From Arthrobacter sp. D5-1 (GTDB taxonomy: Bacteria > Actinomycetota > Actinomycetes > Actinomycetales > Micrococcaceae): a stretch of DNA of 64,000 bases. Where the stretch lies: contig NZ_CP014571.1 in assembly GCF_017357425.1 (NCBI RefSeq), positions 4,650,001 to 4,714,000 of the forward strand, given 5' to 3'. The notes below the pieces were generated by a model. That model saw only the letters and a list, made by a program, of their open reading frames with translations. It ran no database searches and had not been told where the DNA came from. How positions within the stretch are numbered: the first letter of the stretch is position 1; every line of letters starts with the position of its first letter. The translations under genes and the position numbers were made by a program. Below, in pieces: positions 49,844 to 57,743 of this stretch.

Positions 49844-50617
49844 ATGACCACCATCCAGCGCACCGCAGTCCTCACCGGAGCTACCTCCGATCGCGGCATT
49901 GGCCTCACCACGGCCCGCCGCTACGCCAACCAGGGCTGGGGCATCGTCATCCTGGACCTCGACGGCGAGAAGTCCGCCAAGGTTGCAGCCGAGATCGCCA
50001 ACGAATTCAACGTTCCGGCGTTCGGCTACGAAATCGACGTCGCCAACGAAGCTTCAGTCACCGCAGCGCAGGCCGCCGTCGCCGCTGAAGTTGCCGCCGG
50101 AAACCTCCCGGCTGTAGGAGCCCTCGCCAACATCGCCGGCATCACCTCGCCGGTCCCGTTCCTGGAGACCACGCTTGAGCTGTGGCACAAGGTCATGGAC
50201 GTCAACGCCACCGGTACGTACCTGGTCACCAAGGCGTTCCTCCCGGACATGATCGCCAATGGATGGGGCCGCATCGTGAACATGTCCTCGGTGTCCGCCC
50301 AGCGCGGCGGCGGCGTGTTCGGCAAGGTTCCCTACTCCGCAGCCAAGGCCGCCATCCTGGGCTTCACCAAGGCACTCGCCCGTGAAATCGGCGAGACCGG
50401 AGTGACCGTCAACGCCATCACCCCAGGCGCCGTGGACACCAACATCCGCGTCGGCAGCACCGAAGAGCAGGAAGCCGCCATCAACGCCGGCATCCCCCTG
50501 GGCCGCAACGCCACCACCGAGGAAGTCGCCGCCGTGATCACGTTCCTCTCCTCCGAGGAAGCCGCCTACCTCACCGGCACCACCATCGATATCAACGGCG
50601 GCAGCCACATCCACTAA
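49844..50617 (+). CDS. Short-chain dehydrogenase/reductase (polyol/ketose dehydrogenase candidate)
   Basis: 257 residues, a classical SDR: cofactor motif TGATSDRGIGLTTARRY, NIAGI, catalytic Ser in NMSSVSAQRG and YxxxK in VPYSAAKAAI, C-terminal GGSHIH. The Asp at the end of strand 2 (ILDLDGE) suggests NAD(H). In this operon it likely oxidises a sugar alcohol to the ketose that the following kinase phosphorylates, as the SDR D-threitol dehydrogenase does in mycobacterial tetritol pathways. AAGGAG precedes the ATG. Confidence 0.85.
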   Translation: MTTIQRTAVLTGATSDRGIGLTTARRYANQGWGIVILDLDGEKSAKVAAEIANEFNVPAFGYEIDVANEASVTAAQAAVAAEVAAGNLPAVGALANIAGITSPVPFLETTLELWHKVMDVNATGTYLVTKAFLPDMIANGWGRIVNMSSVSAQRGGGVFGKVPYSAAKAAILGFTKALAREIGETGVTVNAITPGAVDTNIRVGSTEEQEAAINAGIPLGRNATTEEVAAVITFLSSEEAAYLTGTTIDINGGSHIH

Positions 50618-50650
50618 TTCGAGCCGCTCGAAGGAAACCCAGGACCCACC

Positions 50651-52387
50651 ATGACCCGAATCTTCAACGATCCCGCAGACTTTGCCGATGAAGCCCTCGC
50701 CGGTTTCTGCGACGCTCACTCAGACCTCGTCCGCCAGGTTGAAGGCGGCGCAATCCGCCGCGGCCGTCCGGCAACTCCAAAGGTCGCCGTCATCACCGGC
50801 GGCGGATCCGGACATTATCCGGCCTTTGCGGGCATCATCGGACCAGGCTTCGCTGACGGCGCCGTGGTGGGCAACATCTTCACCTCGCCATCAACCCAGC
50901 AGGCCTACTCGGTAGCCAAGGCCGCAAATTCAGGGGCAGGCGTGGTCTTCACCTACGGCAACTACGCAGGCGATGTGATGAACTTCGGCATGGCCAGCGA
51001 GCGCCTCAATGCTGAGGGAATCGCGACGGAGAACGTGCTGGTCACGGACGACATCGCCAGTGCCCCTTCGGACGAGGTAGAGAAGCGTCGCGGTATTGCA
51101 GGCGACTTCGTGGTCTTCAAGGTCATGGGTGCGGCGGCCGAAGCAGGGCTGGACCTCGAGTCCGTGGTTCGCGTGGGGCGCAAGGCCAACGAGTTGACGC
51201 GGACAATTGGCACGGCCTTCAGCAGCTGTACCTTCCCCGGCGCCGACCAACCCCTGTTCCGCCTTCCTGAAGGACAGATGGGCCTGGGCCTGGGTATCCA
51301 CGGTGAGCCCGGACTGTTCGATACCGAGCTGCCATCCGCCGTCGAACTTGGCCAGGAACTGGTGCGGCGCGTTCTGGCCGAAACGCCGGCTACCGGTTCT
51401 ACACGACTGGCTGTGATCCTCAATGGCCTCGGATCCACCAAACACGAGGAGTTGTTCGTTCTCTGGCGCACCGTGGCTCCCCTCCTCCGCGAAGCCGGCT
51501 ACACCTTGGTCATGCCCGAGGTTGGGGAGCTGGTGACCAGCCTCGATATGGCAGGCGCTTCGTTGACGCTCACCTGGCTGGACGGCGAGCTCGAACAGTA
51601 CTGGATCGCGCCAGCACTGACTCCGGCGTACCGTCGCGGTGCTGTGGGGTTCGACGTCGCTGCCGCGGACCCCGTTGAAGCCGAACTGGACGCGGTGCCT
51701 GCAGCCGACTATTCCTCCACAGTTGAGTCCCGCGAATATGCAGCCCAATGCCTTGCGGCCCTCAACACAACCGCCACACTGCTGCGGGATTCCGAGGCGA
51801 TGCTGGGCGCCATGGACGCCATCGCAGGCGACGGCGACCACGGCCGCGGCATGGTCCGCGGATCCGCGGCAGCTCTGGATGCGGCGGCCGTTGCGTTTGA
51901 ACGCGGTGCCGGAGCTGGGTCGCTGCTGGCGGCGGCGGGAGACGCCTGGGCTGACAAAGCCGGCGGAACATCGGGCGTCCTGTGGGGTGCCGGACTGCGC
52001 GCCCTTGGCGAGCGGTTGGGTGACTCTGAGAACCCGACCCCGGACGTCCTCACCCAGTCCGTTCGAGCCTTCGCGGACCGCATCGCGAGCCTCGGAAAGG
52101 CCGAGATCGGCGATAAGACCATGATGGACGCGCTGCTGCCGTTCGTATCCTCCCTTGAGAAGCGCATCGCTGCCGGTACCTACGCGGAGCAAGCGTGGTC
52201 CGCCGCGGCAGCCGACGCCACGCGGGCCGCCGAGTCCACCGCGGAACTTCGCCCCTTGAAGGGGCGTGCCCGGCCCCTGGCCGAGAAGAGCATTGGTACG
52301 CCGGACCCCGGGGCGACGTCGCTCGCCATGGTGTTTGCCGCCGTCGGGTCGCATTTCACCGCCATTCCCCTTGCAGCAACCACCTAG
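50651..52387 (+). CDS. Dihydroxyacetone/ketotetrose kinase (DhaK-DhaL fusion)
   Basis: 578 residues. N-terminal DhaK domain with ITGGGSGHYPAFAGIIGPGF and the substrate-anchoring His217 in LGIHGEPG; C-terminal DhaL domain from about 350 with the Mg-ATP loop IAGDGDHGRGMVRG and GTSGVLWGAGLR. Single-chain ATP-dependent Dak kinases phosphorylate dihydroxyacetone or, in polyol loci, D- or L-erythrulose. Its place between an SDR and an RpiB homologue favours a ketose longer than three carbons. A very long open frame on the opposite strand is a codon-bias shadow. Confidence 0.88.
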   Translation: MTRIFNDPADFADEALAGFCDAHSDLVRQVEGGAIRRGRPATPKVAVITGGGSGHYPAFAGIIGPGFADGAVVGNIFTSPSTQQAYSVAKAANSGAGVVFTYGNYAGDVMNFGMASERLNAEGIATENVLVTDDIASAPSDEVEKRRGIAGDFVVFKVMGAAAEAGLDLESVVRVGRKANELTRTIGTAFSSCTFPGADQPLFRLPEGQMGLGLGIHGEPGLFDTELPSAVELGQELVRRVLAETPATGSTRLAVILNGLGSTKHEELFVLWRTVAPLLREAGYTLVMPEVGELVTSLDMAGASLTLTWLDGELEQYWIAPALTPAYRRGAVGFDVAAADPVEAELDAVPAADYSSTVESREYAAQCLAALNTTATLLRDSEAMLGAMDAIAGDGDHGRGMVRGSAAALDAAAVAFERGAGAGSLLAAAGDAWADKAGGTSGVLWGAGLRALGERLGDSENPTPDVLTQSVRAFADRIASLGKAEIGDKTMMDALLPFVSSLEKRIAAGTYAEQAWSAAAADATRAAESTAELRPLKGRARPLAEKSIGTPDPGATSLAMVFAAVGSHFTAIPLAATT

Positions 52388-52396
52388 GAGATTCAC

Positions 52397-52855
52397 ATGC
52401 GCATCATTGTGGGCGCCGATGAAGCCGGCGTTGAGTACAAAGACCGAATCCTGGCCGACCTTGAGGCCGACTCCCGGATCGCTGAAGTGATCGACATCGG
52501 AGTAAACCGAGCCGACGAGGACTTCACCAGGCCCTACCCCTACGTGGGCATCGCGGCCGGCGAGATGATCCGCGACGGCAAGGCCGACCGGGCCATCCTG
52601 TTCTGCGGCACGGGAATTGGGGTGGCTATCGCTGCCAACAAGGTTCCAGGCATCAGGGCCACAGCTGCCCATGATTCGTTCTCCGTTGAGCGCTCCATCC
52701 TCTCCAATGACTGCCAGATCCTCACCATGGGCCAGCGGGTTGTAGGCGTGGAGTTGGCCCGCCGGTTGGCCAGGGAGTGGATCGGCTACGCGTTCGATCC
52801 TTCGTCCGGTTCAGCCGCCAAGGTAAAGGTCCTCAGCGACTTCGAGGGCTGCTGA
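52397..52855 (+). CDS. RpiB/LacAB family sugar-phosphate isomerase
   Basis: 152 residues, RpiB fold: IIVGADEAGVEYKDRI, catalytic Cys70 in LFCGTGIGVAIAANKVPGIR, and NDCQILTMGQRVVG. In tetritol pathways RpiB homologues turn erythrulose 4-phosphate into erythrose 4-phosphate; elsewhere the family isomerises ribose or allose phosphates. Last gene of the plus-strand operon. TAGGAG before the ATG overlaps the kinase stop region, and a strong terminator follows. Confidence 0.88.
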   Translation: MRIIVGADEAGVEYKDRILADLEADSRIAEVIDIGVNRADEDFTRPYPYVGIAAGEMIRDGKADRAILFCGTGIGVAIAANKVPGIRATAAHDSFSVERSILSNDCQILTMGQRVVGVELARRLAREWIGYAFDPSSGSAAKVKVLSDFEGC

Positions 52856-52878
52856 AAACCTCTTCAGGGCGTGAAAAA

Positions 52879-52913
52879 GCCGCACAGGCGGGGAAAGCTC
52901 CCGCCTGTGCGGC
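52879..52913. terminator. Bidirectional terminator after the sugar operon
   Basis: A perfect 14-bp inverted repeat (GCCGCACAGGCGGG at 52879-52892, CCCGCCTGTGCGGC at 52900-52913) with a seven-base loop, between convergent genes. AAAAA just left of the stem supplies a T-run for the minus strand. Confidence 0.8.
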
Positions 52914-52928
52914 CCGGACATTCAAGAA

Positions 52929-53660
52929 TTACTTGATCAGCGCTGCTGCCTGGTCCATGAGGGCGCCCGCTGCTTCCGGCCCACCGGCCACACCATCTTC
53001 GGCAGTTGCCGAGGCGGAGATCAAGACACCATCCTTAATCGCGTGCGCAATAAAGATGGCGCCTTTTCTTCCATCAGGGAGCACCATTACGGTCTTGAAA
53101 CCCTCGGTTCCGGGCACGTTGCCCACGCCTTCGACCTTCTGAGTAGAGGTGGTGAGCGTTTGCCCTTCAGCGGAGTAGGACACCTTTTTACACTCTTCCG
53201 CCTGGGATTTGCTCTTCTCCAAATCGTCTTGGAGACGGGCAGCATCGACGCCGGAGGTCATTGACACACTGCTGATGAAACCGTTGGCTTTGGTCCGGGT
53301 CGTGCCGGCCGCCGTGGAACCGTCGATGGTGCGCGGCGCCCCCAGCAAGAAAGGATCCTTACAGGCGGCGGGTTCGATGGTGGCTCCTGCGAATCCCTTA
53401 ACCATCGAGTCATACTGCGCCAGCAGCTCGTCGCCGGAGAGTACGGCGGGGCTGGTGCCATCCGCCAGTTTGACCTGCCCGACCAATCCGATGAGCTCTT
53501 CCTTGGTGTACTGCTTCACGGGCGTCGGCGTCGAAGTAGCAGCCTCGCTGGCCGGGGCCGACGTTGATTCCTGTGCGGCCGTGGTACCACCACCACACGC
53601 CGTGAGAGCCAAAATTACCAGTGCCGATGCCCCGAATCCGAGCAGCGAATTTTTCTTCAT
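52929..53660 (-). CDS. Lipoprotein of unknown function
   Basis: 243 residues. The signal peptide ends in a lipobox (ILALTAC), followed by a Ser/Thr/Pro-rich linker (TSAPASEAATSTPTPVK) and a globular domain with two cysteines (AACKDPF, EECKKVS) that could form a disulfide. The fold resembles sensor-like secreted domains of actinobacteria but I do not recognise the family. GGGGAAACAC supports ATG 53660 (MKKNSLLGFG). It is anchored outside the cell. It is separated from dnaB by about 90 bases and probably transcribed independently. Confidence 0.75.
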   Translation of the reverse strand: MKKNSLLGFGASALVILALTACGGGTTAAQESTSAPASEAATSTPTPVKQYTKEELIGLVGQVKLADGTSPAVLSGDELLAQYDSMVKGFAGATIEPAACKDPFLLGAPRTIDGSTAAGTTRTKANGFISSVSMTSGVDAARLQDDLEKSKSQAEECKKVSYSAEGQTLTTSTQKVEGVGNVPGTEGFKTVMVLPDGRKGAIFIAHAIKDGVLISASATAEDGVAGGPEAAGALMDQAAALIK

Positions 53661-53754
53661 GTGTTTCCCCAATAATTCTTAGTATGCGCCCGCAGTCACG
53701 GAGTCCACTTAGACTACTGGCCCTCATTGGTCGCCCCGGACCATGCCGTGGAGG

Positions 53755-55143
53755 CTAGAAGCCGCCGCCGCCAGCGCCTGCATCGCCTGCCATATTGGCA
53801 AAACGCGAGTAGTGGCCCTGGAAAGCAACAACGATGTCCTTGGTGGGACCGTTACGGTGCTTGGCAATGAGGATGTCCGCTTCGCCGGCGCGGGGCGATT
53901 CTTTGTCGTAGACATCTTCACGGTGCAACAGGATGACCATGTCGGCGTCCTGCTCGATGGAGCCGGATTCACGGAGGTCGGACACCATGGGGCGCTTGTC
54001 CTGGCGCTGCTCGGAACCACGGTTCAGCTGTGACAGGGCGATGACGGGAACCTGGAGCTCCTTGGCAAGCAGCTTAAGCGCACGCGAGAACTCGGAAACT
54101 TCCTGCTGGCGGGATTCCACCTTTTTGCCGGAGCTCATGAGCTGGAGGTAGTCGAGAATCACCAGTTTGAGGTCGTGCTGCTGCTTCAGGCGGCGGCACT
54201 TGGCCCGGATCTCCATCAGGGACATGTTGGGGCTGTCATCGATGAACAGCGGAGCATCGTTCATGCGACCCATGGTGGTGGCGATCTTGGACCATTGCTC
54301 GTCCTTGATGGTGCCCTTACGGAGGTCTTGCAGACCAATAGTGGCCTCTGCGGACAGAAGACGCATGGCGATCTCGTTCCGGCCCATTTCCAAGGAGAAC
54401 ATGACTGTAGCCAGGTTGTTCTTGATGGCGGCAGAACGGGCGAAGTCCAGCGCGAACGTGGACTTACCTACGGCAGGACGAGCTGCAATGACGATCATCT
54501 GGCCGGGGTGGAGCCCGTGAGTCAGTTCGTCCAGCTCGTAGAAGCCAGTGGGAACACCGGTCATGCCTTCGCCGCGGTGACCGGAAGCTTCGATCTCGTC
54601 CACGGTGGATTCCATGACGTCCTTCAACGCCACGTAGTCCTCTGCAGTGCGCTTTTCCGCCACAGCGTAGACCTCGGCCTGGGCCTGGTTGACAAGGTCT
54701 TCCACTTCGCCGTCCTGGCCGTAGCCCATCTGGACGATCTTGGTGCCGGCGTTAACAAGGCGGCGAAGGACAGCACGCTCGGCAACAATCTCGGCGTAGT
54801 AGCCAGCGTTTGCCGCGGTGGGCACTGTCTGGATGAGCTCGTGGAGGTAGGCGGGGCCGCCAATCCTGTTGATCTCACCGCGCTTGGTCAGTTCGTCCGA
54901 GACGGTCACGGCGTCGGCCGGCTCGCCACGACCGTAGAGGTCAATGATGGACTCATAGATGGTCTCGTGGGCCGGACGGTAGAAATCATGCCCACGGACG
55001 ATCTCGACGACATCCGCGATCGCATCCTTGGACAGCATCATGCCGCCAAGTACCGACTGTTCTGCAGGGATGTCCTGGGGAGGTTTCCGGCTCGAGTCCG
55101 AAGCGCGTGTGCCCTCGATTGAGTCCAAGTGCGTAACTGACAA
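53755..55143 (-). CDS. dnaB: Replicative DNA helicase DnaB
   Basis: 462 residues. N-terminal primase-interacting domain (PAEQSVLGGMMLSKDAIADV), linker, and RecA-type helicase domain with Walker A AARPAVGKST, IDDSPNMSLMEIRAKCRRLK, LVILDYLQLM, and DLRESGSIEQDADMVILLHR. It unwinds DNA at the fork as a hexamer. The start is TTG with GGAGG six bases upstream, an uncommon start for such a gene. The length is that of an uninterrupted helicase, so there is no intein. The 588-base region upstream carries a cluster of DnaA-box-like sites. Confidence 0.97.
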   Translation of the reverse strand: MSVTHLDSIEGTRASDSSRKPPQDIPAEQSVLGGMMLSKDAIADVVEIVRGHDFYRPAHETIYESIIDLYGRGEPADAVTVSDELTKRGEINRIGGPAYLHELIQTVPTAANAGYYAEIVAERAVLRRLVNAGTKIVQMGYGQDGEVEDLVNQAQAEVYAVAEKRTAEDYVALKDVMESTVDEIEASGHRGEGMTGVPTGFYELDELTHGLHPGQMIVIAARPAVGKSTFALDFARSAAIKNNLATVMFSLEMGRNEIAMRLLSAEATIGLQDLRKGTIKDEQWSKIATTMGRMNDAPLFIDDSPNMSLMEIRAKCRRLKQQHDLKLVILDYLQLMSSGKKVESRQQEVSEFSRALKLLAKELQVPVIALSQLNRGSEQRQDKRPMVSDLRESGSIEQDADMVILLHREDVYDKESPRAGEADILIAKHRNGPTKDIVVAFQGHYSRFANMAGDAGAGGGGF

Positions 55144-55269
55144 AGCCGTCCTCCATTTGTGTACCGCTGCAGAGATTTACTCCCCGGCGGCCCGTAAAGC
55201 GCAGTGTGTGGTGACTAAGTCCGCCGGTGTCTCTGACGATGTCAGGCAGGGCCGACAAAATAGCATTCC

Positions 55270-55706
55270 GTATCCACAAGTTATCCACAGCCGATTCCCC
55301 AAGCCCGCTGCCAATGGTGGTTGGAGCAGCGTCCGGGGAACTCAACAAGGGATATTCGCATCCAAAATGGACACTCCAGACACGTTACAGCAGGCGCCTG
55401 ACACCCCCTGTGGAAAACCTGTGGAATACCAGCCCCTCGTTGTGCACAGACTGTGCGTTACCCTGTGGATAGAGAAATTCTTTTACAGGAAAATAGCGTC
55501 TGACCTGCGGAAACAGTCATCACAAGCTGTGGACTAAAGAAAGATTTGGGGCAATTTCATCCACAGACGCTCCGCCACTCTGAGCCTCATGAAGGGCGGA
55601 AAGCACCCCAAACATGCCGCAAATGTGATGCATCTTACAAACCGGCCCTAAATTTGACACCACCGTCTCAGAAGCCTATGCCGGAAGTGGAATGTGCTGT
55701 GGATAA
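55270..55706. promoter_or_regulatory. Cluster of eight DnaA-box-like sequences
   Basis: The 588-base gap between dnaB and the next gene has no convincing gene. It contains exact DnaA boxes TTATCCACA (55281-55289) and, inverted, TGTGGATAA (55698-55706). One-mismatch boxes are at 55270 (GTATCCACA), 55409 (TGTGGAAAA), 55464 (TGTGGATAG) and 55557 (TCATCCACA); two-mismatch boxes at 55420 and 55528. An A/T-rich run (about 55471-55500) lies among them. This could be a DnaA-titrating or dnaB-regulating site. It is not the usual oriC position, because dnaA and dnaN are absent. Confidence 0.7.
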
Positions 55707-55731
55707 CCAAGTTCTGGCATAAGCTCTAAGC

Positions 55732-56211
55732 ATGGGGATGAACTTTGGTGACGTGTTGACGCTTGCCCTTCCGCTTCTAGTCCTCGTTGGCCTGTTGTGG
55801 GCACTCACGGCGGCCTTCAAACCGCGTGATACCGGCGTCTCGGACGCGGAGAGGTATCAACGTGAACTGGCAGCCCGTTCGGCTGCGCACCAAGCGTCCC
55901 AAGTGCAGGAGGCGCTGGCCCTGCGCGCCCGGATTGAAGCCACCACCAAGCCGAGCCAGAATGAGGCAAGCCACCGGGAACAGGCGGAGAACACCAGGTC
56001 CGCTATTCAGGCCCAGGCCGCCCGTTCACACGCTGCCGGCCAGACCGGACACCAGCCTGCCGTCCTTCCCAATGGCCAACTGAACCCGCAGCTGGCGCTC
56101 GAGCTCCAAAACCTGGTCCGCAGCGGCAAGAAAATCGAGGCCATCAAGGTTCTGCGCCAAGCCACCCACTCGGACCTGCTTACCGCCAAGAACTACGTAG
56201 ATCGGCTCTGA
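55732..56211 (+). CDS. Membrane-anchored protein with L7/L12 C-terminal-like motif
   Basis: 159 residues: an N-terminal membrane helix (VLTLALPLLVLVGLLWALTA), a charged helical linker (YQRELAARSAAHQASQVQEA), and a C-terminal segment LVRSGKKIEAIKVLRQATHS plus LLTAKNYVDRL that resembles the KIxVIKxVRxxTxLxLxEAKxxVD pattern of the ribosomal L7/L12 C-terminal domain. L7/L12 itself recruits translation factors; what this domain does on a membrane anchor is unknown. TAAGCT six bases before the ATG indicates a leaderless start. The partner gene follows after seven bases. Confidence 0.75.
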   Translation: MGMNFGDVLTLALPLLVLVGLLWALTAAFKPRDTGVSDAERYQRELAARSAAHQASQVQEALALRARIEATTKPSQNEASHREQAENTRSAIQAQAARSHAAGQTGHQPAVLPNGQLNPQLALELQNLVRSGKKIEAIKVLRQATHSDLLTAKNYVDRL

Positions 56212-56218
56212 CAACGCC

Positions 56219-56794
56219 ATGGATTCCATCCTCATCCCGCTCCTGATCCTCATTGCGGTCATTGCGGGCGTGCTCCTGCTCATTCGCTCTTTCACCAAGC
56301 GTTCTGCTGAAACCTCAGCGGATGTGGCAGCCGCGAACGCCCCGAAGGATCCCGTCGAGCTAGCCAGGGAATCTGCCGCCAAGCTCAACCAGGAGCAGCA
56401 CCGCCAGCTCTACTCCCTGATCGCCCGCGGACAGGGCATGGCAGCGATCAAGCTCTACTTACAGGCCACTGGCGAAGGCCTGCGTGCCTCGCGTGAAGCG
56501 GTTGGCGCCTTGGCTGCCCACCCGCAGCCTTTCACGCCGGAGCCGGCCGCCAAGGACCTGCTGGCTGAGGACGATGACGAGCCCGAGCGCTTTCCTTACC
56601 GTTACAGGGCGATCGTCAGCAAAGGCGAGGTGACGCGGGAAGTGAGCAGCAACATGCTCAACGATGAGATCTACGGACGAATCCGGACGCTCGCCAAAAG
56701 TGGAGATGTTGAGGGCGCAGCCATAGCGTTGACGCGCCACTCAGACATCACCATCAAACAAGCCCGCGAGTTTATTGAGCTGTTGGACGACTAG
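56219..56794 (+). CDS. Membrane-anchored protein with two L7/L12-CTD-like segments
   Basis: 191 residues: an N-terminal helix (LIPLLILIAVIAGVLLLIRS), then QLYSLIARGQGMAAIKLYLQ with ATGEGLRASREAV, an acidic middle (LAEDDDEPERFPYRYRAIVS), and a second copy at the end, RIRTLAKSGDVEGAAIALTR with SDITIKQAREFIELL. Both copies share the short helix-turn-helix L7/L12-CTD-like pattern of the upstream gene. There is no ribosome site; the seven-base gap suggests translational coupling. Family function unknown. Confidence 0.72.
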   Translation: MDSILIPLLILIAVIAGVLLLIRSFTKRSAETSADVAAANAPKDPVELARESAAKLNQEQHRQLYSLIARGQGMAAIKLYLQATGEGLRASREAVGALAAHPQPFTPEPAAKDLLAEDDDEPERFPYRYRAIVSKGEVTREVSSNMLNDEIYGRIRTLAKSGDVEGAAIALTRHSDITIKQAREFIELLDD

Positions 56795-56800
56795 GAAAAC

Positions 56801-57169
56801 CTAGAAGTCGAAGAGGTCTCCAAGGAAGCCTTCTTTTTTCTTGCGCTTACGGCCGTACCCATCGCGATCGTAGCCTTCGCGCCGATCGCCATCCCGTCGG
56901 TCGTAGTCGCGCCTGTCCCTGTCGTCATAGCGCGGCTGCTGCGGACGGGACTCAAACGGATTGTAGAGGGGCGGCGGCGCGACGGGGGGCTGGGACGGCG
57001 CGGCCGCAGGCCGGGCAGGGGCAGGGATGGTTTCTGCTGCGACGCGATCAATGATCTTGTCCAGCTCCCCACGGTCCAACCACACACCCCTGCATTGCGG
57101 GCAGTAGTCAATCTCCACGCCGCTTCGTTCGCTCATCACCAGGTCAATGGAATCCACAGGACACTTCAT
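56801..57169 (-). CDS. zf-TFIIB domain protein with basic/acidic repeat tail
   Basis: 122 residues. An N-terminal zinc ribbon CPVDSIDLVMSERSGVEIDY followed by CPQCRGVWLDRGELDKII (TFIIB-type, PF13453 pattern), a Pro/Ala-rich linker, then a low-complexity Arg-Asp tail (YDDRDRRDYDRRDGDRREGY) and KRKKKEGFLGDLFDF at the end. The zinc-ribbon family is widespread, with no firm function. The end is six bases from the convergent membrane-protein gene. ATG 57169 is taken because MKCPVD is the conserved start. Confidence 0.8.
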   Translation of the reverse strand: MKCPVDSIDLVMSERSGVEIDYCPQCRGVWLDRGELDKIIDRVAAETIPAPARPAAAPSQPPVAPPPLYNPFESRPQQPRYDDRDRRDYDRRDGDRREGYDRDGYGRKRKKKEGFLGDLFDF

Positions 57170-57260
57170 GGTTGCCCCAACGATCAGCCGCGTGAAAAAG
57201 TTCGGGCCAACCAAGGGGTGGGATTCACCAAGCACCCAGCACCACGTGCATACTGATCCG

Positions 57261-57743
57261 ATGGTTCATCCCGATGTCCTCCAAGCGCACCGGCTTATGA
57301 ACCTCCTGGGGAAGACGTGCTCCCTCCCCGTTCCCGAGCCTGACAACTCTGAGTACGGCGCCGCAACGTCCACCTGTGGGCATGCAGTGATCCGTTTCAG
57401 GGTGGGCAAGGTTACGCCGACCAAGGTGGGACTCTTCGTTGCGGTGTGGCGGCGGTCAGCTGCCGGAGGTACGGAACCGTTCCCGGCCGACCACCCGGAT
57501 GCCAACGACGCCGACACTTTGGTGATCTCCGTCCGGGAAGGGGAAAACACCGGTCACTTCGTCTTTCCCCGGTCCGCCGTGGTCACTCACGGCATCAGTT
57601 CCCTCAGCGGAAGAGGCGGGAAGCGCGGGTTCCGTGTCTATCCTCCGTGGTCCGTCACTATCAACCCCCAGGCACGGAAGACCCAGGCGTGGCAGGTCGG
57701 GTACTTCCACTACTCCCCTGATGGCGGGCTACCGACCCGCTGA
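57261..57743 (+). CDS. MepB family protein
   Basis: 160 residues with the MepB pattern: SEYGAATSTCGHAVIRFRVG, KVTPTKVGLFVAVWRR, HFVFPRSAVVTHGISS, GKRGFRVYPPW, then QAWQVGYF. MepB accompanies drug-efflux MepA in staphylococci, but its activity is unknown. CATACT six bases before the ATG suggests a leaderless transcript. Its last 15 bases overlap the end of the convergent FMN reductase gene. Confidence 0.82.
   Translation: MVHPDVLQAHRLMNLLGKTCSLPVPEPDNSEYGAATSTCGHAVIRFRVGKVTPTKVGLFVAVWRRSAAGGTEPFPADHPDANDADTLVISVREGENTGHFVFPRSAVVTHGISSLSGRGGKRGFRVYPPWSVTINPQARKTQAWQVGYFHYSPDGGLPTR

Noticed and set aside
50930..52672. 580-codon open frame on the minus strand opposite the Dak kinase and rpiB
   Set aside because: The plus-strand genes carry clear DhaK, DhaL and RpiB motifs with ribosome sites; the opposite frame is Cys/Arg/Gly-rich with no recognisable domain, as expected from GC-rich codon bias.
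53755..55143. Intein in dnaB
   Set aside because: The length (462 residues) and continuous helicase motifs leave no room for an intein.
55144..55731. Chromosomal replication origin (oriC) at the DnaA-box cluster
   Set aside because: No dnaA, dnaN, recF or rpmH nearby, and only two of eight boxes are exact; called a DnaA-box cluster rather than oriC.
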